A stretch of DNA of 9,926 nt from an uncultured Eubacteriales bacterium. GTDB taxonomy: Bacteria > Bacillota > Clostridia > Oscillospirales > Oscillospiraceae. Below, piece by piece: positions 5,249 through 9,926 of this stretch. The notes under the pieces are model-generated. The model was given only the letters and a program-made list of their open reading frames with translations. It was not told the origin of the DNA and did not search any database. How positions within the stretch are numbered: position 1 is the first letter of the stretch; every line of letters starts with the position of its first letter. The DNA lies in assembly GCA_902475455.1 (NCBI GenBank), contig CABRZO010000089.1, positions 1-9,926 of the forward strand, written 5' to 3'. Made by a program: the position numbers and the translations under genes.

Positions 5249-5926
5249 TTACTTCTGTTCCAAAGCCCGGATGGCGGCGGCGGCAGCGGCCTGCTCCGCC
5301 TCCTTCTTGCTGTGGCCCTCGCCGGTGCCGATGGGCTTGCCGTTGAGGCACACCTCCATGCGGAAGGTCTTGGCGTGGTCCGGGCCGCTCTCGCCCACCA
5401 GGGCATAGGTGAGCTGCTGGCCGCTCTTGCGCTGGACGATCTCCTGCAGGGCGGTCTTGTGGTCCTTGGCGGCGTCGTGGACCCGGGAGATGTGGTTGAG
5501 GATAAAGTGCTGAATCAGCCGCCGGGCGGCGCTGATGCCCCCGTCCAGATAGACCGCGGCCAGCACCGACTCCACCGCGTCGGCCTGGATGGAGGCCCGG
5601 GTGCGGCCGCCTCCCAGCTCCTCGCCCTTGCCCAGCTTCAGATAGCTGCCCAGCTCCAGCTCCTTGGCCACCAGCACCAGGTTGCCCTCGCAGACCAGTC
5701 CGGCCCGGAGCCGGGTCAGGTCACCCTCCGGCAGGGTGGGGCAGTGGCGGTAGAGATAGTCTGCCACCACCATGCCCAGCACGGAATCTCCCAGAAACTC
5801 CAGCCGCTCATTGCTCTCCAGCCCGGCGGCCTTGTGCTCGTTGGCGTAGGAGCTATGGGTCAGGGCATTTTCCAAAAGGGCGATATTCTGAAAATGATAG
5901 CCCAGTTTTTCTTCCAGTGTCTGCAT
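5249..5926 (-). CDS. rnc: Ribonuclease III
   Basis: This double-strand-specific endoribonuclease matures rRNA precursors and cleaves structured RNAs. It has 225 residues from ATG 5926, a usual bacterial length. That ATG follows GAGG (5933-5936) by 6 bases and sits one base after the plsX stop (TAA 5928-5930). The TTG four codons earlier overlaps plsX and has a poorer case. The signature NERLEFLGDSVLG is at 39-51, with Glu43 and Asp47. The second acidic pair is Asp116 and Glu119 in DAVES. A double-stranded RNA-binding domain fills about 155-223, ending in the Ala-rich helix after GEGHSKKEAEQ. It is the last gene before the terminator at 5191-5247. The tight spacing to plsX suggests translational coupling. 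Confidence 0.97.
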   Translation of the reverse strand: MQTLEEKLGYHFQNIALLENALTHSSYANEHKAAGLESNERLEFLGDSVLGMVVADYLYRHCPTLPEGDLTRLRAGLVCEGNLVLVAKELELGSYLKLGKGEELGGGRTRASIQADAVESVLAAVYLDGGISAARRLIQHFILNHISRVHDAAKDHKTALQEIVQRKSGQQLTYALVGESGPDHAKTFRMEVCLNGKPIGTGEGHSKKEAEQAAAAAAIRALEQK

Positions 5927-5927
5927 C

Positions 5928-6971
5928 TTATTCCTCAACCTCTTTTTGTGTGGTTTGCAGGGCGGCCTCCTGGGCCAGCTGCTGTTCGATCCGCTGGGTT
6001 ACCCGGCCCTCGGCATAGCTGATGGCCTGTTTCACCGCGGAGCGGAAGGCGTAGGCGTCGGAGGAGCCATGGGCCTTGATGACGGGCTTGGCGATGCCCA
6101 GCAGGGCGGTGCCCCCGATCTCCCGGTAGTCAAATTTCTGTCGGAATCCGGCGATTTCTCCCTTGATCATCAGGGCGGCGGCCTTGGTCCGGGCGCTCTT
6201 CAAAAAGATCTTCTTGATTTCCTGGGAAATGTACCCGGCGGTGCCCTCCATGGTTTTCAGGAAGATGTTGCCGGTAAAGCCGTCGGCCACAATCACGTCG
6301 GCGGCGCCCTCTACGGCATTGCGGCCCTCCACATTGCCAACGAAATTGATTTTTCGGTCCTGGGCCAGCTGGGAGAGCTGCTGATAGGTGTGCTGATACA
6401 GCTCGGTGCCCTTGCTGGGTTCGGCGCCGATGTTCAGCAGACCCACCCGGGGATTTTTCCGGCCCAGCACCAGCTCCGCGTAGTGGGAGCCCATGACGGC
6501 GAACTGCACCAGCTGTTCCACGGTACACTCGCTGTTGGCGCCGGCATCGATGAGTACCGCATGGCCCCGGCCGGTGGGCAGGGCGGGGGCCACAGCAGCC
6601 CGCTTGACGCCCCGAATACGACGCACCAGCAGAGTGGCCCCGCTGAGCAGGGCGCCGGTGCTGCCGGCGGAGACAAAGGCGTTGCCCCGGCTGGCCTTCA
6701 GCAGTTTCAGGCCCACCGTCATGGAGGAGTCGGGCTTTTTGCGCCACACGGTGGAGGGATCGTCGCAGTTGTCCACCGTTTGAGCACAGTGGACAATCTC
6801 AATTCCCTCCGGCAGCTCCTCATAACCGTCCTGCTTCAGAATGCGCCGGATGGCGGTCTCGTCACCGGTGAAGAGGATCTGAACCCCGAATTCCTTCGCC
6901 GCCTGGAGTCCGCCCCGCACCGGGGCCTCAGGGGCGAAATCGCCCCCCATGGCGTCAATGATAATCTTCAT
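5928..6971 (-). CDS. plsX: Phosphate acyltransferase PlsX
   Basis: PlsX converts acyl-ACP and phosphate to acyl-phosphate, the donor used by PlsY in the first step of phosphatidic acid synthesis; it is a peripheral membrane enzyme. It has 347 residues, within the family range. The N-terminus KIIIDAMGGDFAPEAPVRG is the canonical PlsX start. Other conserved stretches are STGALLSGATLLV (102-114), the IDAGAN segment (about 141-146), NIGAEPSKG and VADGFTGNIFLKT. ATG 6971 has only a weak SD (GAAAAGAG), 32 bases after the trmFO stop, so translation may lean on coupling. It lies between trmFO and rnc without an acpP gene, which often separates plsX and rnc in Firmicutes. Confidence 0.97.
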   Translation of the reverse strand: MKIIIDAMGGDFAPEAPVRGGLQAAKEFGVQILFTGDETAIRRILKQDGYEELPEGIEIVHCAQTVDNCDDPSTVWRKKPDSSMTVGLKLLKASRGNAFVSAGSTGALLSGATLLVRRIRGVKRAAVAPALPTGRGHAVLIDAGANSECTVEQLVQFAVMGSHYAELVLGRKNPRVGLLNIGAEPSKGTELYQHTYQQLSQLAQDRKINFVGNVEGRNAVEGAADVIVADGFTGNIFLKTMEGTAGYISQEIKKIFLKSARTKAAALMIKGEIAGFRQKFDYREIGGTALLGIAKPVIKAHGSSDAYAFRSAVKQAISYAEGRVTQRIEQQLAQEAALQTTQKEVEE

Positions 6972-7003
6972 ATACTCTTTTCACATCTTCTCTTTGCCAG
7001 AAT

Positions 7004-8317
7004 TCAGGATGAAAACCGGCCCATGGTCTCCTCCAGAGCGGTTAAAGCCCGGCGGGAGAGCTCGGCGTTCTTATTCCGCTTGCCCTTGACCTTGTAGCCC
7101 AGGGGGGGAATGATGCCGAAGTTGACGTTCATGGGCTGGAAATTCACCACGGTGGTATCGCTGATATAGTGGGCCAGGGCCCCCAGGGCGGTCTCCCGAG
7201 GGAAGTCCACCGGAGGCAGTCCCTGGATCCGGTGGGCCAGCTCCACCGCCGCCACCAGTCCCGAGGCGGTGGACTCCACATAGCCCTCCACGCCGGTCAT
7301 CTGGCCGGCAAAGCTGAGCCGGGGGTTGTCGATGACCTGGTAGTAGTGGTTCAGCAGGCCCGGGGAGTGGAGGTAGGTGTTCCGGTGCATGACCCCATAG
7401 CGGACAAACTCCGCCTGTTCCAGCCCCGGGATCATGGAGAATACCCGCTTCTGCTCCGGGAAGGTCAGATGGGTCTGGAAGCCCACAATGTTGAAAATGC
7501 TGCCCTCGGCGTTGTCCTTCCGGAGCTGGACCACGGCAAAGGGCTCCTTGCCGGTGCGGGGGTCCGGCAGACCCACCGGTTTCAGGGGACCATAGCACAG
7601 GGTGTCCCGGCCCCGACGGGCCATGACTTCCACCGGCATGCAGCCCTCAAAAACGCTGCCGTCGTCGAACTCATGGAGCTGGGCCTCCTTGGCCTGGGTG
7701 AGCTCGGTCCAGAACCGGTCGTACTCCTCCTGGGTCATGGGGCAGTTGATGTAGTCCGGGGTGCCCCGGTCATACCGGGAGGCAAACCAGGCCTTGGACA
7801 TGTCAATGCTCTCAAAGGTGACGATGGGGGCGGCGGCGTCGAAAAAGTGCAGATATTCAGAGCCCGGGAACAGCCGGGCGATGTCCTGGCTCAGAGCGTC
7901 GCTGGTCAGCGGGCCCGAGGCGATGATCACCTGGCCTTCCTCCGGGATCTGGGTGACCTCCCCCTCAATGACGGTGATGTTGGGATGGCTGCGGATGTGC
8001 TGGGTGACGGCGGAGGAGAAGCCGTAGCGGTCCACCGCCAGAGCACCCCCGGCGGGAACCCGGTGGGCGTCGGCGCAGGCCATGATCAGGGAGTTCATCC
8101 GCCGCAGCTCCTCCTTCAACAGCCCCACGGCGTTTTCCAGCTGGTCGCTGCGCAGGGAGTTGGAGCACACCAGCTCGGCAAAGTCGGCGCTGTGGTGGGC
8201 GGGGGTGGTCTTTTGGGGCTTCATCTCATAAAGCTCCACGGGAATGCCCCGGGTGGCCAGCTGCCAGGCCGCCTCGCAGCCCGCCAGCCCGGCGCCGATG
8301 ACTTTTACCTTCTCCAT
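7004..8317 (-). CDS. trmFO: Methylenetetrahydrofolate-tRNA-(uracil-54-C5)-methyltransferase TrmFO
   Basis: This folate- and FAD-dependent enzyme makes ribothymidine at position 54 of the tRNA T-loop. It has 437 residues, matching the family (about 435-440). The FAD dinucleotide-binding motif GAGLAGCEAA is at 8-17. The family signature FAELVCSNSLRSDQLENA (46-63) places Cys51, and EGCMPVE places Cys226, the two cysteines tied to catalysis in characterised TrmFO. Later conserved blocks are CYGPLKPVGL, GFQTHLTFPEQKRVF, AGQMTGVEGYVES (337-349) and PMNVNFGI. ATG 8317 has the SD GAGGAGG with a 7-base spacer, lying within the end of topA, and starts 2 bases after the topA stop. The topA-trmFO order is common in Firmicutes; codY and hslVU, often next, are absent here. 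Confidence 0.97.
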   Translation of the reverse strand: MEKVKVIGAGLAGCEAAWQLATRGIPVELYEMKPQKTTPAHHSADFAELVCSNSLRSDQLENAVGLLKEELRRMNSLIMACADAHRVPAGGALAVDRYGFSSAVTQHIRSHPNITVIEGEVTQIPEEGQVIIASGPLTSDALSQDIARLFPGSEYLHFFDAAAPIVTFESIDMSKAWFASRYDRGTPDYINCPMTQEEYDRFWTELTQAKEAQLHEFDDGSVFEGCMPVEVMARRGRDTLCYGPLKPVGLPDPRTGKEPFAVVQLRKDNAEGSIFNIVGFQTHLTFPEQKRVFSMIPGLEQAEFVRYGVMHRNTYLHSPGLLNHYYQVIDNPRLSFAGQMTGVEGYVESTASGLVAAVELAHRIQGLPPVDFPRETALGALAHYISDTTVVNFQPMNVNFGIIPPLGYKVKGKRNKNAELSRRALTALEETMGRFSS

Positions 8318-8319
8318 GC

Positions 8320-9926
8320 TCAGGCCTCCTCGGTGCTTTCGGCATCAGCCGCCTTTTTGGAGGCGGTTTTCTTGGCGGTTGTGGTCTTTGCTGCGGACTT
8401 TTTGGCAGTGGTCTTCTTGGCCGCAGTCTTTTTTGCGGTGGTTTTCTTGGTGGCAGCCTTTTTGGTGGTGGTGGACTTGCCTCCGGCGGACTTGGCTGCG
8501 GTCTTTTTGCCTTCGGCCTTCTCCTGGGGCTGCTCGCCCTCAGCGCCGGCGGCCTCACCTTCGGCGGTCTTCTTCTTGGGATAGCCCCGCTGATCCTCCG
8601 GCAGGAAACGGCTGCACTTCTCATTGATGCAGAAGGGCTTTTTGAAGCCCCGGCCGGACTTCTTGAACATGGTCATGCCGCATTCGGGGCAGGTCTCCTT
8701 CACCGGCACGTCCCAGGTCATGAAATCGCAGGGCTCCCCGGACACCACCTTGTTGCGCTCGCAACCGTAGTAGGTGTAGCCGTTGCGGCTGGTCTTTTTC
8801 AGAATCCGGCTGCCGCACTTGGGGCACTTGCCGGGCATTTCGATGACCAGGGGCTTGGTGAAGGTGCACTCGGGATAGCCCGGGCAGGCCAGGAACCGGC
8901 CGAACCGGCCGGATTTGACCACCATCTGACGGCCGCACACATCACAGACCTCGTCGCTGAGCTCCGGGGGAATTTTAATGCGCTCGCCGTCCAGGTCCTT
9001 TTCCGCCTGGGCCAGCTCTCCGGAGAAGCTGGTGTAGAACTTGGACAGCACGTCCTTCCAGTTCTCCTTACCGGCTTCCACCTGGTCCAGCTGGCTCTCC
9101 ATCTGGGCGGTAAAGGCCGGGTCCACCACATCGGTGAACTTGTCGATCATCAGCTGGGTGACCACCTCTCCCAGGGGGGTGGGCCGCAGGGCTTTGCCCT
9201 CCTTGACCACATACTCCCGGTCCATGATGGTGGAGATGGTGGGGGCGTAGGTGGAGGGGCGGCCGATGCCCTTCTCCTCCAACACCCGGATCAGGGTGGC
9301 TTCGCTGTACCGGGCCGGGGGCTGGGTGAAGTGCTGGGCTCCCTCGGCCTCCTTCAGGCTCAGGGGCTCTCCCTCGGTCAGATCGGGCAGGGGGGAGTTG
9401 CGCACGCCCTCCTCCTCGTCTTTGGAGGCCTCATAGACGGCGGTAAAGCCGGAAAATTTCTGGGCGGTGTGGGTGGCCCGGAACAGATGGGGGCCGGCGT
9501 TGATGTCGATGGACAGGCTGTCATAGACGGCGTTGGCCATCTGGCAGGCCAGAAAACGGCTCCAGATCAGCTTGTAGAGCCGATACTGCTCCTGGGTCAG
9601 GCTCTTCCGGATGGATTCCGGGGTCAGATTGACGTTGGAGGGCCGGATGGCTTCGTGGGCGTCCTGGGCGTTGGCCTTGGCCTTGAACCGCCGGGTCTCC
9701 GGGGGGTAGTAGTCGGCGCCGTAACGGCCCACAATGAACTGCTTGGCAGCATCCAGAGCATCCTCGGACAGCCGCAGCGAGTCGGTACGCATATAGGTGA
9801 TGAGACCCACGGTGCCCTCGCCGTCGATGTCGATGCCTTCGTAGAGCTGCTGGGCGATGGACATGGTGCGCCGGGGGGCCATATTCAGCTTCCGGGAAGC
9901 CTCCTGCTGCAAGGTGGAGGTGGTAA
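8320..9926 (-). CDS. topA: DNA topoisomerase I, C-terminal part (partial, 5' end outside window)
   Basis: Type IA topoisomerase, which relaxes negative supercoils. The N-terminal TOPRIM region lies beyond the right edge. The frame is open to base 9926, and the residues read TTSTLQQEASRKL, an internal TopA motif, so the TTG at 9912 is not a start. The catalytic tyrosine is in GLITYMRTDS, Tyr codon at 9793-9795. AQDAHEAIRPS and GIGRPSTYAPTI follow. Three C-terminal four-cysteine zinc fingers are encoded at about 8866-8946, 8728-8826 and 8614-8693, beginning CDVC, CPKC and CPEC. After these comes an 85-residue low-complexity tail (8323-8577). Its last 60 or so residues are mainly Lys, Ala and Thr in KKTTAKK/KKTAAKK-like units, with a short acidic end (DAESTEEA). 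The stop TGA (8320-8322) is 2 bases before trmFO, so the genes are translationally coupled. Confidence 0.97.
   Translation of the reverse strand, partial: TTSTLQQEASRKLNMAPRRTMSIAQQLYEGIDIDGEGTVGLITYMRTDSLRLSEDALDAAKQFIVGRYGADYYPPETRRFKAKANAQDAHEAIRPSNVNLTPESIRKSLTQEQYRLYKLIWSRFLACQMANAVYDSLSIDINAGPHLFRATHTAQKFSGFTAVYEASKDEEEGVRNSPLPDLTEGEPLSLKEAEGAQHFTQPPARYSEATLIRVLEEKGIGRPSTYAPTISTIMDREYVVKEGKALRPTPLGEVVTQLMIDKFTDVVDPAFTAQMESQLDQVEAGKENWKDVLSKFYTSFSGELAQAEKDLDGERIKIPPELSDEVCDVCGRQMVVKSGRFGRFLACPGYPECTFTKPLVIEMPGKCPKCGSRILKKTSRNGYTYYGCERNKVVSGEPCDFMTWDVPVKETCPECGMTMFKKSGRGFKKPFCINEKCSRFLPEDQRGYPKKKTAEGEAAGAEGEQPQEKAEGKKTAAKSAGGKSTTTKKAATKKTTAKKTAAKKTTAKKSAAKTTTAKKTASKKAADAESTEEA

Noticed and set aside
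5927..5938. TTG at 5938 as the rnc start
   Set aside because: It overlaps the plsX end; ATG 5926 has GAGG at 6 bases and gives the normal RNase III N-terminus.
8340..8510. Repetitive DNA in the topA tail as a possible satellite or CRISPR-like array
   Set aside because: Repeats are short, imperfect and in frame with Lys/Ala/Thr coding; no spacer structure.
5946..8584. Long plus-strand open frames (383 and 471 codons) over plsX and trmFO-topA
   Set aside because: Antisense shadows of conserved genes; Gly/His/Val-rich low-complexity translation.
9910..9912. TTG at 9912 as a topA start
   Set aside because: The frame continues to the window edge and the residues match an internal TopA motif; the gene is simply cut by the edge.

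Overview
The window reads as chromosomal DNA of a GC-rich Clostridia member, probably in the Oscillospiraceae (Flavonifractor/Lawsonibacter-like). This is inferred from high GC, strong Shine-Dalgarno sites, SigA-type promoters with extended -10 elements, and the protein types. No rRNA, tRNA, CRISPR array, insertion sequence or phage gene is visible. Coding density is high and no stretch over 300 bases lacks a gene.

Layout: (1) At 2-1228 (+) lies the C-terminal membrane part of a ferrous iron transporter FeoB, cut by the left edge. (2) At 1239-3056 is a compact two-gene unit: a near-consensus promoter, a class II (FucA/AraD-type) aldolase, a divergent MtnA-family sugar-phosphate isomerase, and a perfect hairpin terminator. 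(3) At 3067-4302 (-) is a lipoprotein of the ChvE-like sugar-binding family without transporter partners. It is divergent from an XRE regulator with four predicted membrane segments at 4544-5170 (+). Between them is a 241-base control region with two extended -10 promoters and repeated GTAAC-type boxes. (4) At 5249-9926 (-) is a housekeeping cluster transcribed topA > trmFO > plsX > rnc, closed by a bidirectional terminator; topA is cut by the right edge.

How the genes work together: the aldolase and isomerase match the last two steps of the DHAP shunt, in which a 5-deoxy- or 5-methylthio-ribose-1-phosphate is isomerised to the ribulose-1-phosphate and then split into DHAP and a small aldehyde. 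This would salvage the radical-SAM by-product 5'-deoxyadenosine and/or methylthioadenosine. The function is inferred from motifs and pairing. The upstream nucleosidase, kinase or phosphorylase is not in the window. The isomerase and the solute-binding protein both depart from their families at residues expected to touch the ligand. Together with the lipoprotein/membrane-regulator pair, these are the most promising places for undescribed biology. The topA-trmFO-plsX-rnc block serves DNA topology, tRNA/rRNA modification and processing, and phospholipid synthesis. Its notable oddity is a long histone-H1-like lysine/alanine/threonine tail on TopA.
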